Below, in pieces: positions 18,104 to 27,478 of a DNA stretch of 64,000 nt (its first letter is position 1; every line of letters begins with the position of its first letter). The translations under genes and the position numbers were made by a program. The stretch is taken from assembly GCF_030345095.1 (NCBI RefSeq), contig NZ_CP128360.1, positions 4,030,001-4,094,000 on the forward strand, in the 5' to 3' direction. The DNA comes from Solwaraspora sp. WMMA2056 (GTDB lineage Bacteria; Actinomycetota; Actinomycetes; Mycobacteriales; Micromonosporaceae). Under the pieces are notes generated by a model. The model made no database searches, was not told the origin of the DNA, and was given only the letters and a program-made list of their open reading frames with translations.

Positions 18104-19123
18104 GTGGCCGACGTGGTGGTGGTCGGTGCGGGGATCATCGGGCTGACCTGCGCGCTGCGGTTGCAGCAGCGCGGCCTGCGGGTCACCGTGGTGTACGCCG
18201 AACCGCCCGCCCGGACGGTCTCCGCGCTGGCCGCCGCCGTCTGGTACCCGACCCGCACCGACGCCGCACCGGCCGTGCTCGACCAGGCCGGCCGCACCTT
18301 CGAGGTGTTCGCCGGACAGGCCGGCGAGCGGGTGCCCGGTGTGACGATGCGACCCACCCGGATGCTGCTGCGGGCCGGGGTCGACGGACCGCCGTGGTGG
18401 TCGCCGGCCGTGCCGGACCTGCGGTACTGCGCCGTGGTGGCGGCGTCCGACCCGGCACCGGCGGCGCCTGACCCGGTGGCGCCGGCGCCACCGACCGGTG
18501 CTGGCCCGGTGGTCGCCGAGTGGCGCTGCACCGTGCCGGCGGTGGAGATGCGCCCGTACCTCGACTGGCTCGTCGATCGGCTCGTCGCCGGTGGGGCCGT
18601 GCTGCGGCAGCGTCGACTGGCGACGCTGGCGCAGGCGGCGCAGTTCGCGCCGGTCGTGGTGAACGCGTCCGGGCTGGCCGCCGGGGTCCTCACCGACGAC
18701 CCGGCGGTGCACCCGGTACGGGGGCAGGTCGTGGTGGTCGCGAATCCGGGCGTCACCACGTCGGTACGCGACGAGGCGCACCCGGACGGGCCGACGTACG
18801 TCCACCCCCGCGCCCACGACGTGGTCCTCGGCGGCACTTTCGAGCCCGACGCGGACGCCGCGCCGCCCGATCCGGCGACCAGCCGGGCGATCCGCCAGCG
18901 GTGTGTCGCGTTGGTCCCGCAGCTGTCCGGTGCCCCGGTGCACGGCGAGTACGTCGGGCTGCGTCCGGCCCGCCGCGGTGGTGCCCGCGTCGGCGTCGAT
19001 CCCGACCCGCCGCCCGGCGTCACCCGGCTGGTGCACTGCTACGGCCACGGCGGAGCCGGGATGACGTTGAGCTGGGGCTGCGCCGATCAGGTCGCCGCGC
19101 ATGTCACCGGTCAGGTCGGCTGA
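18104..19123 (+). CDS. D-amino-acid oxidase-family FAD oxidoreductase
   Basis: A 339-aa flavoenzyme with DVVVVGAGIIGLTCALRLQQ at the N-terminus (FAD Rossmann motif), VNASGLAAGVL, VHPVRGQVVVV and a C-terminal CYGHGGAGMTLSWGCADQ, the conserved DAAO/DASPO C-terminal flavin segment. It would oxidatively deaminate D-amino acids to 2-oxo acids with O2, giving H2O2 and ammonia. GTG at 18104 follows GGAAGG by seven bases. It is the last gene of the probable operon 16741-19123. Confidence 0.87.
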   Translation: MADVVVVGAGIIGLTCALRLQQRGLRVTVVYAEPPARTVSALAAAVWYPTRTDAAPAVLDQAGRTFEVFAGQAGERVPGVTMRPTRMLLRAGVDGPPWWSPAVPDLRYCAVVAASDPAPAAPDPVAPAPPTGAGPVVAEWRCTVPAVEMRPYLDWLVDRLVAGGAVLRQRRLATLAQAAQFAPVVVNASGLAAGVLTDDPAVHPVRGQVVVVANPGVTTSVRDEAHPDGPTYVHPRAHDVVLGGTFEPDADAAPPDPATSRAIRQRCVALVPQLSGAPVHGEYVGLRPARRGGARVGVDPDPPPGVTRLVHCYGHGGAGMTLSWGCADQVAAHVTGQVG

Positions 19124-19135
19124 CCCCACCTGCGG

Positions 19136-19429
19136 TCAGGCCGGCTGGCCCTGCACGATCGCGGCGGCGAGCCGGCAGAACTGCGCCATGTCCGGTTGGA
19201 AGCTGACGGCGATGTCCGGATGCAGCGCGGCACGGGTCTCCTCGAGAAGCCACTGGCACACCTGCTGCTCCGGCTCACCGGCGTACCGCTCCCGGACCCG
19301 TTCGGAGGCCAGCTGGACCGCCGAGGTCAACTGCTTCTCCAACGGATCGTGCAGGTGCCGGGTAGGCGCCGGCAGACTGGCGGGGTCCAGCTTCACCTGC
19401 GGCTGGGGTACGACCCGAGACTCGGACAT
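19136..19429 (-). CDS. Small conserved hypothetical protein
   Basis: A 97-aa protein with no recognisable domain. It has a polar N-terminus (MSESRVVPQPQVKLDPASL) and a helical, charged remainder (LEKQLTSAVQLASERVRERY, WLLEETRAALHPD). GGAAGGGAGCGCC immediately upstream of the ATG is a good ribosome binding site, and the third codon positions are strongly G/C, so it is very likely real. It lies 56 bp downstream of the RusA-like gene on the same strand; a joint function is possible. Confidence 0.65.
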   Translation of the reverse strand: MSESRVVPQPQVKLDPASLPAPTRHLHDPLEKQLTSAVQLASERVRERYAGEPEQQVCQWLLEETRAALHPDIAVSFQPDMAQFCRLAAAIVQGQPA

Positions 19430-19485
19430 GGCGCTCCCTTCCGGCGTTGCGGTACCCGCGACACACCGGCCGGCAAACCTGCCTG

Positions 19486-19908
19486 CTAGTCGAGCGCGGC
19501 CACCTTGACCTGGTACGACGGCTCGTCGGCCGGCTCCTCCCGGTAGTTGATCTGCTGGATCTGCCGGTCGTCGACAAACAACGCCACGTCGACGAGGACC
19601 CCGAGGTGGGCGACCGAGCCGGGCGGCACCCGATGCTTGTCCTGCAGCACGTCGCCGATGCCGCAGAGGAAGTTCGTCGCCTCACCGAGGTGCTGCTCGG
19701 GCGGTCGCCGTACCACGACTCCCAGTGCGACCGGCGCGGTCAGCGGGGTCCAGCCGGTGCGCTGGGCGGCGTCGCATGCGGCGGTGAGCAGTGTCCGTAC
19801 CCGGGTGGCCTGCCGGCTGCCGGCGGTGAAGATCGACAGGGCGGGGCTGCGCAGCGGTGGCAGGCCGGGGACCTCGAACGTCAACACGGGCGCCGCGGGG
19901 TCGCGCAT
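19486..19908 (-). CDS. RusA-like protein with substituted active site
   Basis: A 140-aa protein. The N-terminus FEVPGLPPLRSPAL resembles the 'vpGxPxpk.R' opening of RusA Holliday-junction resolvases. Residues 76-88 (EATNFLCGIGDVL) align by eye with the RusA catalytic segment 'D-x-D-N-L-x-K-x-x-x-D-x-L', and DDRQI at 113-117 matches the second RusA acidic motif. Two of the catalytic Asp would be replaced by Glu76 and Thr78 and the Lys by Cys82, so activity is doubtful. AGGAGG precedes ATG 19908. No phage gene lies nearby. The family assignment is mine from pattern alone and needs a profile search. Confidence 0.6.
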   Translation of the reverse strand: MRDPAAPVLTFEVPGLPPLRSPALSIFTAGSRQATRVRTLLTAACDAAQRTGWTPLTAPVALGVVVRRPPEQHLGEATNFLCGIGDVLQDKHRVPPGSVAHLGVLVDVALFVDDRQIQQINYREEPADEPSYQVKVAALD

Positions 19909-20339
19909 GGCGTACCTCCTTGATGGACAGACGGTGCGGTCCGCGTCGGTCCGGCGGACAGCCGCCGGGCCGGCGTGTGTCGACGTCGCCGGCGACCAGG
20001 CTGTAACGAAAACTACCCACTTCGTTAACGCCTCGCCCAGGGTCCGTTCGTTCACAATCCCGGATCCAGAGTGGTGAGCAGTGGCGGCGGACGTTCGACG
20101 GCGGGAGCGCACCGTCGCCGGGCGACCGGCCTCAGCCGTCCACTGTCAGCGGTTGCCGTAGCCGAGCAGGCCGTCGACCAGCCCGGCCACGTCGGCGGCC
20201 CGGCGCACGTCCAGTCGAACGAACCGTCGTGTCGCGTGATGCCTCCGGACGGTGAGGTGGGCAGGTCCGACGTTTGCCACCGCGACAAACGGGTAGCGCG
20301 GTATCCGGGCAGCCCCGAGCCGAACCTAAGGAGTGACCC
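19909..20339. other. 431-bp intergenic region before wrbA
   Basis: Divergent control region between the RusA-like gene and wrbA. It holds one possible small gene (20146-20280, minus) and an inverted repeat CGTTTG-N9-CAAACG at 20271-20291, about 50 bp upstream of wrbA, that could be an operator. An AT-richer stretch near 20002-20060 may hold the promoter of the minus-strand pair. Nothing else was seen. Confidence 0.4.
20146..20280 (-). CDS. Possible 44-aa protein
   Basis: A GTG-started frame of 44 codons with strongly G/C third positions. It encodes MANVGPAHLTVRRHH at the start and ends GLVDGLLGYGNR. No ribosome binding site is visible, so it would be leaderless, and its start lies inside the inverted repeat 20271-20291. 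It resembles nothing I know. It may be a remnant or a non-coding frame; it is listed because the codon pattern is as good as that of neighbouring genes. Confidence 0.25.
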   Translation of the reverse strand: MANVGPAHLTVRRHHATRRFVRLDVRRAADVAGLVDGLLGYGNR

Positions 20340-20960
20340 ATGGAGGATCCGATCAAGCTGTCGGTGATCTACTACAGCGCGACCGGTACGACGCACAAGA
20401 TGGCCCTGACGGCGGTCGAGGCCGCGGAGAAGGCCGGTGCCCAGGTTCGCCTGCGCAAGGTACGCGAACTGGCCCCGGAGGAGGCCGTCCGGTCCAACTC
20501 CGGCTGGCACGCCCACCGGATGGAGACCGAGGACGTCATGGAGGCCGAGATCGACGACCTGGCCTGGTCGGACGCGGTCATCTTCGGCACCCCCACCCGG
20601 TACGGTGTGATGGCCGCCCAGCTCAAGCAGTTCATCGACGGCAGCGGACCGCTGTGGGCCAAGGGTGCGCTGGTCAACAAGGTGTTCTCCGGGTTCTGCT
20701 CGACCGCGACCGCACACGGCGGGCAGGAGGCCACCCTGCTGTCGCTGTACACGGTCGTCTACCACTGGGGCGGGATCGTGGTCACCCCTGGCTACGTCGA
20801 GCCGAGCCAGTTCGTCGGCGGCAACCCGTACGGCGGCTCCCACACCAGCAACAACGGCGAGATCCCGCCGGACGACGCGGCGTTGACCGCGACCGCGCTG
20901 ACCGCCCGACGGGTGGTCGAGATCGCCACGGCGGTCAAGCGGGGCCTGGCCGCGTCCTGA
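20340..20960 (+). CDS. wrbA: NAD(P)H:quinone oxidoreductase, WrbA type
   Basis: A 206-aa flavodoxin-like protein. The FMN phosphate loop is seen in YYSATGTTHKMA, followed by FGTPTRYGVMAAQLKQFID and STATAHGGQEATLLSLYTVV, all characteristic of WrbA quinone reductases, which carry out two-electron reduction of quinones and protect from oxidative stress. AAGGAG six bases upstream supports the ATG at 20340. It converges with trpEG, with only 22 bp between stops. Two arms of a CGTTTG/CAAACG inverted repeat lie about 50 bp upstream and may be the site of its regulator. Confidence 0.9.
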   Translation: MEDPIKLSVIYYSATGTTHKMALTAVEAAEKAGAQVRLRKVRELAPEEAVRSNSGWHAHRMETEDVMEAEIDDLAWSDAVIFGTPTRYGVMAAQLKQFIDGSGPLWAKGALVNKVFSGFCSTATAHGGQEATLLSLYTVVYHWGGIVVTPGYVEPSQFVGGNPYGGSHTSNNGEIPPDDAALTATALTARRVVEIATAVKRGLAAS

Positions 20961-20982
20961 CCCCACCTGACCGCTGTACGCC

Positions 20983-23049
20983 CTACCTCGCGGGCAGCCC
21001 CGTGGGGAGCAGCGCCACGAGCAGGTCCCGCAGGATCGCCAACCCGTCCGGGCTGAGCACCGACTCCGGATGGAACTGGACACCGGCGAATCCCGGCCCG
21101 ACCAGCGCGTGCACGGCGCCGTCGGTGGCGTCGCGGCACAGCCGGACCGGACCGTGCCCGGTGACCAGCCGGTCGGCCGTCGCCGTAGCCGTGTAACTGG
21201 AGTAGAAGCCGACCCGTCGGCCCACGCCGAAGAAGTCGATCTCACGCTGCAGACCCTGGTACGGCGACGTCCGGCGGGTCACCGGCAGTCCCAGCCGGTC
21301 GGCCAGCACCTGGTGCCCCAGGCAGACGCCGAGCAGTGGCTGCCGGCGACCCAGCGCGGCGTCGACGATGTCGCGCAGTGCTGCCATCCTCGGCTGCGCC
21401 GGATCCCTCGGATCGCCCGGTCCGGGACCGGCCACCAGAATCTGGGCCGCGACCAGCGCGCCCGCGTCCACCCGGTCCCAGGCCGCCACCCGGACCCGCA
21501 GGCCCAACGCGCGCAGCAGATGGGCGAGCATCCCGGTGAAGCTGTCCTCGGCGTCGACCACGAGCACGTCCCGGTCACGCAGCCGGGGCTCGACCAGCGC
21601 CCCGGGAGCGCGCTGGTCGAGCCAGAAGCCGGCCAGCCGTGCGTTGCGGGCGGCCAGGGCGCGGACCACGTCCGGGTGTTCCGGCCGGGCGAGTGTGGCG
21701 AGCACCCCGGTGGCCGGGGACGCATCGGTGCCTGCTGCGTGACCGACCGGGCCGGCGGCGACGTCAGCCGGGTCGGCTGCTTCGGCGGCCGGGCCGGCCG
21801 GGTACCCGGCCGACGTCGGACCGACCACCGGCCCGGACCGCAGACCGAGCGAGGCGAGCACCGCCGAGGCCTTGGCGTGGGTCTCGGCGACCTCGCCGGC
21901 CGGGGTCGAATGCCGTACCAGGGTCGCGCCGACCGGCACCCGCACCTCGCCGTCCATGGTGATCTCGGCCGCCCGGATCAGGATCGGCGCGTCCATGGTC
22001 TGCGCGCCGGTGTCGTCGTGGCCGAGCAGGGCCAGCACGCCCGCGTAGTAGCGCCGTCCACCGGGGGTGTAACGGGCGATGACCCGACAGGCGTTCTCGA
22101 TCGGGCTGCCGGTGACGGTCGGCGCGAACATCGTCTGCCGCAGCACCTCGCGCACGTCGTGGCAGTTGCGGCCGGCGAGCAGATACTCGGTGTGGCTCAA
22201 CCGGGACATCCGTTTGAGATACGGGCCGATGACCTGGCCGCCGTGCTTGGCCACCGTCGCCATCATCTTGAGCTCCTCGTCGAGGACCATGTAGAGCTCC
22301 TCGACCTCCTTGGGATCGTCGAGGAACGCCAACAACGTGGCGACGTCGGGTTCGCCGGACGGGTGCCGCAGCGTGCCACTGATCGGATTCATCATCGCCA
22401 GGCCGTCGCTGACGCTGACGTGGCGCTCCGGGGTGGCGCCGACGAGCACCCGGGCGCCGGTGTACACCAGGAACGTCCAGTAGGCGCCGCGTTCGTCGCA
22501 CAGCAGCCGCCGCAACGCGCTGAACCCGGCGGCGATCGCTGCGGCGCGGCCGGGTCCGGCCAACGTGGCCCGGTAGGTGCGGTGCAGGACGAAGTTCGCA
22601 CCGGCACCGTGGCCGATCTCGTCGCGCAGCACCCGGGCGACCAGATCGGCGTAGGCGTCGTCGTCGATGTCGAACCCGCCGACGGTGGTCGCGACCGGGG
22701 CGTCGGGCAGGGCGGCGACGACGTCGCGGACGGGCACCAGCTGACAGCCCGACACCTGGATGCACTCCAGCGGCACCCCGTCGTCGACATGGGCGAAGCC
22801 GCGTTCGGCGAGCTGCCGGTACGGGACCACCGCCAGGGTCGCCGGGCCAGTCGTCCCACCGGGATCGACCGGGATGTCCGCCAACCGGTCGACCTGCTGG
22901 GCGGTGCCGACCAGCACCTCCACCTGGTCGGCGTCGGCGCGGCGCAGCAGCGCGAACGGGCCGGGATCGGCGTCGGTGCGGGTAGCGGCCGGACCCGCGT
23001 CCGCGCCGGCGCCGACCGCGGCCAGCAGGCGGGACAGGTGATCGTTCAT
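20983..23049 (-). CDS. trpEG: Fused anthranilate synthase (TrpE-TrpG / PhzE type)
   Basis: A 688-aa fusion. Residues 1-430 form a chorismate-binding TrpE/MST domain (GANFVLHRTYRATL, MNPISGTLRH, DEELKMMATVAKHGG, PTVTGSPIENACRVI). After a linker, residues 490-688 form a class I glutamine amidotransferase with LLGVCLGHQVLA (catalytic Cys) and VQFHPESVLSPDG (His-Glu). It converts chorismate plus glutamine to anthranilate; PhzE homologues instead make 2-amino-2-deoxyisochorismate. The Trp-codon leader and attenuator upstream (23112-23205) favour tryptophan biosynthesis. GAGGGG precedes ATG 23049. No phenazine or other trp genes are in the window, so it is a stand-alone gene regulated by charged tRNA-Trp. 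Confidence 0.92.
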   Translation of the reverse strand: MNDHLSRLLAAVGAGADAGPAATRTDADPGPFALLRRADADQVEVLVGTAQQVDRLADIPVDPGGTTGPATLAVVPYRQLAERGFAHVDDGVPLECIQVSGCQLVPVRDVVAALPDAPVATTVGGFDIDDDAYADLVARVLRDEIGHGAGANFVLHRTYRATLAGPGRAAAIAAGFSALRRLLCDERGAYWTFLVYTGARVLVGATPERHVSVSDGLAMMNPISGTLRHPSGEPDVATLLAFLDDPKEVEELYMVLDEELKMMATVAKHGGQVIGPYLKRMSRLSHTEYLLAGRNCHDVREVLRQTMFAPTVTGSPIENACRVIARYTPGGRRYYAGVLALLGHDDTGAQTMDAPILIRAAEITMDGEVRVPVGATLVRHSTPAGEVAETHAKASAVLASLGLRSGPVVGPTSAGYPAGPAAEAADPADVAAGPVGHAAGTDASPATGVLATLARPEHPDVVRALAARNARLAGFWLDQRAPGALVEPRLRDRDVLVVDAEDSFTGMLAHLLRALGLRVRVAAWDRVDAGALVAAQILVAGPGPGDPRDPAQPRMAALRDIVDAALGRRQPLLGVCLGHQVLADRLGLPVTRRTSPYQGLQREIDFFGVGRRVGFYSSYTATATADRLVTGHGPVRLCRDATDGAVHALVGPGFAGVQFHPESVLSPDGLAILRDLLVALLPTGLPAR

Positions 23050-23111
23050 CGGGTTCCCCTCGGGGTGCGGGGCCGGCCCGACGAGAACGTGGACCCGGTG
23101 GGAATCCCGGA

Positions 23112-23180
23112 CGGCCGCCTCGACGGGCGGCCGGATGGATGCGCGCTAGACGCGGGGCAGGGCCGCCTGATCGGCGGGCC
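23112..23180 (-). promoter_or_regulatory. trp-type transcription attenuator
   Basis: On the transcript (minus strand) four segments can pair alternately. Region 1 (23180-23173, GGCCCGCC) lies in and after the tandem Trp codons. Region 2 (23167-23161, GGCGGCC) can pair with region 1 or, perfectly, with region 3 (23133-23126, CGGCCGCC). Region 3 can instead pair with region 4 (23119-23112, GGCGGCCG) to form an 8-bp, 6-base-loop hairpin. This is the classical layout: a ribosome stalled at Trp-Trp covers region 1, 2:3 forms and transcription continues into trpEG; otherwise the 3:4 hairpin ends it. No U-run follows region 4, as often in actinomycetes. Confidence 0.8.
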
Positions 23181-23205
23181 ACCAACGGCGAGTGAGCGCG
23201 AGCAT
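23146..23205 (-). CDS. trpL: Trp leader peptide (attenuation)
   Basis: A 19-codon frame, MLALTRRWWPADQAALPRV, with two adjacent Trp codons at positions 8-9. It ends 97 bp before trpEG on the same strand. Leader peptides with runs of Trp codons (typically 'TR-x-WW') precede trpE or trpEG in Streptomyces and relatives and act as sensors of charged tRNA-Trp. The ribosome binding site is weak. The alternate hairpins described for 23112-23180 support the role. The divergent FGGY kinase gene starts 49 bp away, so the promoters must be very close. Confidence 0.85.
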   Translation of the reverse strand: MLALTRRWWPADQAALPRV

Positions 23206-23253
23206 GGCGAGAGCATACCGGTCGGGTGTCACGGCTGGGTACCGTAACCGACG

Positions 23254-24669
23254 ATGAGCATCCTCGCCCTGGACCTCGGCACCTCTTCGGTGCGTGGCCT
23301 GATCCTGGACAATGCCGCCGTACCGCAGCCGGACGCGTTGGCCCGGCGCAGGGTCGCGCTCGCGGTCGACCGGGACGGAGCCGCCACCCTCGATCCGGCC
23401 GACTACCTCGCCGCTCTCATCGACTGTCTCGACGACCTCAACGCCGCAGGTCAGCTCGACGGCGTCGAGCTGGTCGCCACGGCCGCCCAATGGCATTCGG
23501 TGCTGCCGCTGGACGTCACCGGCGCGCCGATCGGTCCGCTGATGACCTGGCTCGACACCCGCCCGACCAGCCCACCCGGGTCGGTCGGGCCGGCCGACGC
23601 CGACGACTTCCACCAGCGCACCGGGGCCTGGTGGCACCGGTTCTACTGGACTGTCCGGCTGCCGTGGCTGCGCCGGCACTGGGGCGGCCGGCCGGCCCGG
23701 TTCGTCGGCCTGCCCGAGTACGTACTGGCCGGCCTGCTCGGCGCCGCCCCGATGTCGGTGTCGCAGGCGTCCGGCACCGGGATGCTCGACCTGGTCACCA
23801 TGACCTGGGACGACGAGGCCGCCGAGTTGGCCGCCGTACGCCCCGGGGAGCTGCCGGAGCTCGCGCCGGCGCACTGGCGCGGGCAGCTGCGCGAGGAGTT
23901 CGCCCGCCGGTGGCCGGCCCTCGCCGGTGTGCCGTGGTCACCGCCGATCGGCGACGGCGCCGCCTCCAACATCGGCTCCGGCTGCCTCGACCCGACCCGG
24001 GCGGCGGTCACCGTCGGCACGTCGGCGGCGGTGCGGCTGGTCCAGCCCGCCGGGGCCGGCGTGCCGCTGCCGCCGCTACCCGACCAGTTGTGGCGCTACC
24101 GGGTCGACCACACCCGGATCGTCACCGGCCGGGCCTACTCCGCCGGCGGCAACCTGTTCGGCTGGGCCAACCGGGAACTGCGGCTGCCCCAGGGCGCGGA
24201 ACTGGACCAGGCCCTCGATCTGATCGAACCCGGCGAAGGGGTGCCGGCCGATCCACGCTTCGGCGGTGACCGGCCGCCCGGACTTGCCCCCGCCGGGGTC
24301 GGCGAACTACGGGGACTCGGCTTCGGCACCACGGCGGTCGACATCCTCGCCGGCCTGATGGAAGGCGTCTGTCGGCAGGTCGCCGGTGACCTCGTCCAAC
24401 TGGAGTCGATGGTGGACGCCCCGGTGGCGGAGGTGGTCCTCGGCGGGGGCGCGCTCGCCGCGTCCGGATGGTGGCGGCGGGCGTTCGGCACGGTTCTCGC
24501 TCCGCGGCAGGTCAGCAACATGCCAGAAGCGGAGGTCGGTGCGATCGGTGCCGCCCTCGTCGCTCTCGGTCGACATGACGGTCCGGGGCCGGCCCGCGAC
24601 ATCGGCCGGACGGACGATGGTGACTCGGCGAGTAAGCTACCCGCCAGTCAGCCGCTGTATCCTTCGTGA
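23254..24669 (+). CDS. FGGY-family carbohydrate kinase
   Basis: A 471-aa sugar kinase: LALDLGTSSVRGLILD at the N-terminus is the phosphate-1 motif, TAAQWHSVLPLD and WLDTRP line the sugar site, TVGTSAAVRLV the phosphate-2 motif and VVLGGGALAASGWWRRAFG the adenosine motif. The overall pattern is closest to gluconokinase/xylulokinase-like members; the actual sugar is uncertain. There is no ribosome binding site before ATG 23254, so the mRNA is probably leaderless. It is divergent from the trp leader and followed after 100 bp by the conservon-like genes. Confidence 0.87.
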   Translation: MSILALDLGTSSVRGLILDNAAVPQPDALARRRVALAVDRDGAATLDPADYLAALIDCLDDLNAAGQLDGVELVATAAQWHSVLPLDVTGAPIGPLMTWLDTRPTSPPGSVGPADADDFHQRTGAWWHRFYWTVRLPWLRRHWGGRPARFVGLPEYVLAGLLGAAPMSVSQASGTGMLDLVTMTWDDEAAELAAVRPGELPELAPAHWRGQLREEFARRWPALAGVPWSPPIGDGAASNIGSGCLDPTRAAVTVGTSAAVRLVQPAGAGVPLPPLPDQLWRYRVDHTRIVTGRAYSAGGNLFGWANRELRLPQGAELDQALDLIEPGEGVPADPRFGGDRPPGLAPAGVGELRGLGFGTTAVDILAGLMEGVCRQVAGDLVQLESMVDAPVAEVVLGGGALAASGWWRRAFGTVLAPRQVSNMPEAEVGAIGAALVALGRHDGPGPARDIGRTDDGDSASKLPASQPLYPS

Positions 24670-24769
24670 GTCTTCCCGCAGGTCGCCACGTTGACAGCGC
24701 AACCTGGCCTGGTTGGATGGACTCCGCTCCTCGGCCTGGCCGGTGCCGGGGAAACTGCGAGGAGGCGTG

Positions 24770-27478
24770 GTGGTTGCTCCCGGTGACCCGTCCGACAAAA
24801 TGGTGTCCAGTCCACGCCGCCGTCCGCTCGACACCGACGGGGTGACCCCGCACCGTCGACGACTGCGCCTGCGACCCCGCGACTGGCGGATGGGGGCGAA
24901 ACTCGCCGCCGTCCTGGTCGTCCCCTCGGTGGCGTTCCTCGTGGTCGCCTCGGTCCAGACCGGCTCCCTGGTGGGGCAGGCGACCGTGCTCAACGAGTTC
25001 GCCGACCAGGTCCGGGTCAGTGAGCAGGCCACCGCGTTGATCCACGAGTTGCAGCAGGAACGGGACCGGTCGGCCGGGGAACTCGCCGCCCGCGAAGGCG
25101 GCGCGTTGTTCGACCCGGCGGCCAGCAGCGAGGCGCTGCAGGAGCACTACGACGCCGTCGACCGGCGCATCGCCGACTTCCGTGCCGTCACCGATTCCCA
25201 GTCCGGCGGTGACGCCGCCTGGCAGGTGGCGTACAACGCGGTCCTGGAGTCGTTGACACAGCTGGTGCCGCTGCGGGCCTCGATCGCCAGCGGCGTGGTC
25301 GGCGCCGACACGGCCTTCGGCAACTACACCCGGGCCATCGAGGCGTTGCTGACCCTGATCGCCGAGCCGTCGCCGGGCCTGGAACGACCCGAACTGACCC
25401 AGGCCGTGCTGCGCAACGTACAGCTGTCCCGGGTCAAGGAGATGAGCTCGCGGATCCGGGCGGAGCTCTACGCCGCGGCCCGGGCCGGCGAATACAGCCC
25501 GGAGGCCCTGACCGGGTTGACCGACCTACGGGCCCAGCAACTGACCCTGCTGGCCGACTTCCGGATCACCGCCACGAGCAACCAGATCGCCCGCTACGAG
25601 CAGGTGACCGCCGACCCCCGGTTCGTCGCCGCCGTAGAGCTGGAGGAGACCACCATCGCCAGCGGCTCCGGCCCGGCGGCGGTGCTGGAGCCCAACGGAT
25701 GGTGGACCGCCAGTCAGGACCGTCACCAGCTGCTGCGACAGATCGAAGCGACCGTGCTCGGCGACGCCATCCGGCTGGCCGACTCGCGCAGCGACCAGCA
25801 GCTGCAGCGCACCCTGCTGGTCGCCGGCGCGGTACTCAGCGTACTGTTCATCGCCCTGCTGACCTCGGTGGTGATCGGCCGGTCGATCGCCCGGTCGCTG
25901 CGGGCCCTGCGTGGCCAGGCGTTGCAGGTCGCCCAGCTGGACCTGCCGGAAGCCCTCGAACGGCTGCGTGCGGTGGACGCGGGGGTACCGCAGATCGACG
26001 TCGCGCCGGCGGCGGTCCGCACCCGCGACGAGATCGGTGAGGTGGCCGAGGCGTTCGTCGCCGTGCACCGCAGCGCCGTCACCGTCGCGGTCGAGCAGGC
26101 GGTGATGCGTCGCAACGTCAACGCGATGTTCGTCAACCTGGCCCGCCGCAGTCAGGTGCTGGTGGAGCGGCAACTGGAGCTGCTCGACGAACTGGAGCGC
26201 GACGAGAGCGATCCGGACCAGCTGGAGTACCTGTTCAAGCTCGACCACCTGGCGGCCCGGATGCGCCGTAACGACGAGAGCCTGCTGGTGCTCGCCGGCA
26301 CCGAGGCCAGCCGGCGGTGGGGCCGACCGGTGGCGTTGTCCGCCGTCACGCTGGCCGCCGCCGCCGAGATCGAGCAGTACCCGCGGATCCGCCACGACGT
26401 CGAGGAGCGGCTGCACATCGTCGGGCACGCGGTGGGCGACCTGGTCCACCTGCTCGCCGAACTGCTGGAGAACGCCACCGCCTTCTCCCCGCCGTACACC
26501 AACGTGCACGTCACTGGGCACGAGTACGCGCCCCAGGCGGTACTCATCGAGATCACCGACGAGGGCATGGGGATGTCCGCCGAGGCGATCGACCAGGCGA
26601 ACGTGACGTTGGCCGAGCCGCCCGCCGCCGACGTCGCCGCCTCCGAGCGGATGGGTCTGTTCGTCGTCAGCCACCTGGCTGCCCGCCTCGGCGTGCGGGT
26701 GCGACTGCGGGCCGCCGCGCGGGGACTGGTGGCCAACGTCTGGCTGCCGGCGGCGGTCCTCGCCCCACCGCCCGAGCAGGACCTGCCGTACGCGGTGCCG
26801 GCGGGACGCAGGAACACCGACTATCCGACCCGGGAGATCCGTGCGGTCGGTGCGGCTGCCCGGGCCCTCCCGGACGAACCCGTCGCGGGTCGCCCGCCGG
26901 CCATCGTCGGCGCCGGCTTCGGCCCGGCGTTCGCCGCGCCGGCACCCCGCCAGCCCGGCGAGGCCGAGCCGGTGGTGGTGTCCGCTCCACCGGCGGTCGC
27001 CGGGCAGCGGCTCGCGGTGGCTCCCCAGCAGCGGGCGGCGTTGCCGGCCGGTCCGGTGGCGGCCACCGGTCGGACGGCACCGGTACGCCGGGCCGGCAAG
27101 CGCCCGACCTCGGCACGGGCCGAGGACATCCTCGCCTCGGCCGGCGGCGTCGCGGTGACCGGCACCGGCAGCGTCTGGTGGGAGCGGCAACGTGGGCCGA
27201 TCGCCCCGCTGCCGCCGACCCCCGCGCCGCCGGTGGTGCCGGTCACCGCCGGGACCAGTGACAAGGGCCTGCCGGTACGGGTGCCGATGGCCTCGCTGCC
27301 GGTCGCGGCCGAACCCGTACCGCCTGCTCCGCAGGCACCCCGAGACGAACCGGACCCGGACGCGGTGAGCAGCATGCTGTCGAGCTTCTACGGCGGCGTG
27401 CGACGGGCCGAGTCCGAAGATCCCGGTGAGATGACCCTGGCGCCGGTCGGCCGCCGTGTTGAGGAGGAACGACAGTGA
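24770..27478 (+). CDS. Conservon-type sensor kinase-like protein (CvnA) with NIT domain
   Basis: About 900 aa. Order: short basic N-terminus; TM1 ([20 protein letters not shown]); extracytoplasmic nitrate/nitrite-sensing (NIT) domain with the [14 protein letters not shown] segment; TM2 ([19 protein letters not shown]); HAMP linker; [15 protein letters not shown] region; HATPase_c domain with [12 protein letters not shown] (N box), ITDEGMGM (G1) and [14 protein letters not shown] (G2); a long Pro/Ala-rich tail. This is the architecture of CvnA proteins. GGAGG at 24761-24765 places the start near GTG 24770; ATG 24713 and 24800 are alternatives. It overlaps the roadblock gene by four bases. Conservon genes normally continue with DUF742 and GTPase genes, absent here. 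Confidence 0.87.
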   Translation: MVAPGDPSDKMVSSPRRRPLDTDGVTPHRRRLRLRPRDWRMGAKLAAVLVVPSVAFLVVASVQTGSLVGQATVLNEFADQVRVSEQATALIHELQQERDRSAGELAAREGGALFDPAASSEALQEHYDAVDRRIADFRAVTDSQSGGDAAWQVAYNAVLESLTQLVPLRASIASGVVGADTAFGNYTRAIEALLTLIAEPSPGLERPELTQAVLRNVQLSRVKEMSSRIRAELYAAARAGEYSPEALTGLTDLRAQQLTLLADFRITATSNQIARYEQVTADPRFVAAVELEETTIASGSGPAAVLEPNGWWTASQDRHQLLRQIEATVLGDAIRLADSRSDQQLQRTLLVAGAVLSVLFIALLTSVVIGRSIARSLRALRGQALQVAQLDLPEALERLRAVDAGVPQIDVAPAAVRTRDEIGEVAEAFVAVHRSAVTVAVEQAVMRRNVNAMFVNLARRSQVLVERQLELLDELERDESDPDQLEYLFKLDHLAARMRRNDESLLVLAGTEASRRWGRPVALSAVTLAAAAEIEQYPRIRHDVEERLHIVGHAVGDLVHLLAELLENATAFSPPYTNVHVTGHEYAPQAVLIEITDEGMGMSAEAIDQANVTLAEPPAADVAASERMGLFVVSHLAARLGVRVRLRAAARGLVANVWLPAAVLAPPPEQDLPYAVPAGRRNTDYPTREIRAVGAAARALPDEPVAGRPPAIVGAGFGPAFAAPAPRQPGEAEPVVVSAPPAVAGQRLAVAPQQRAALPAGPVAATGRTAPVRRAGKRPTSARAEDILASAGGVAVTGTGSVWWERQRGPIAPLPPTPAPPVVPVTAGTSDKGLPVRVPMASLPVAAEPVPPAPQAPRDEPDPDAVSSMLSSFYGGVRRAESEDPGEMTLAPVGRRVEEERQ

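Noticed and set aside
20983-23049. Phenazine biosynthesis gene phzE
   Set aside because: No other phz genes are present and the gene is preceded by a trp leader and attenuator.
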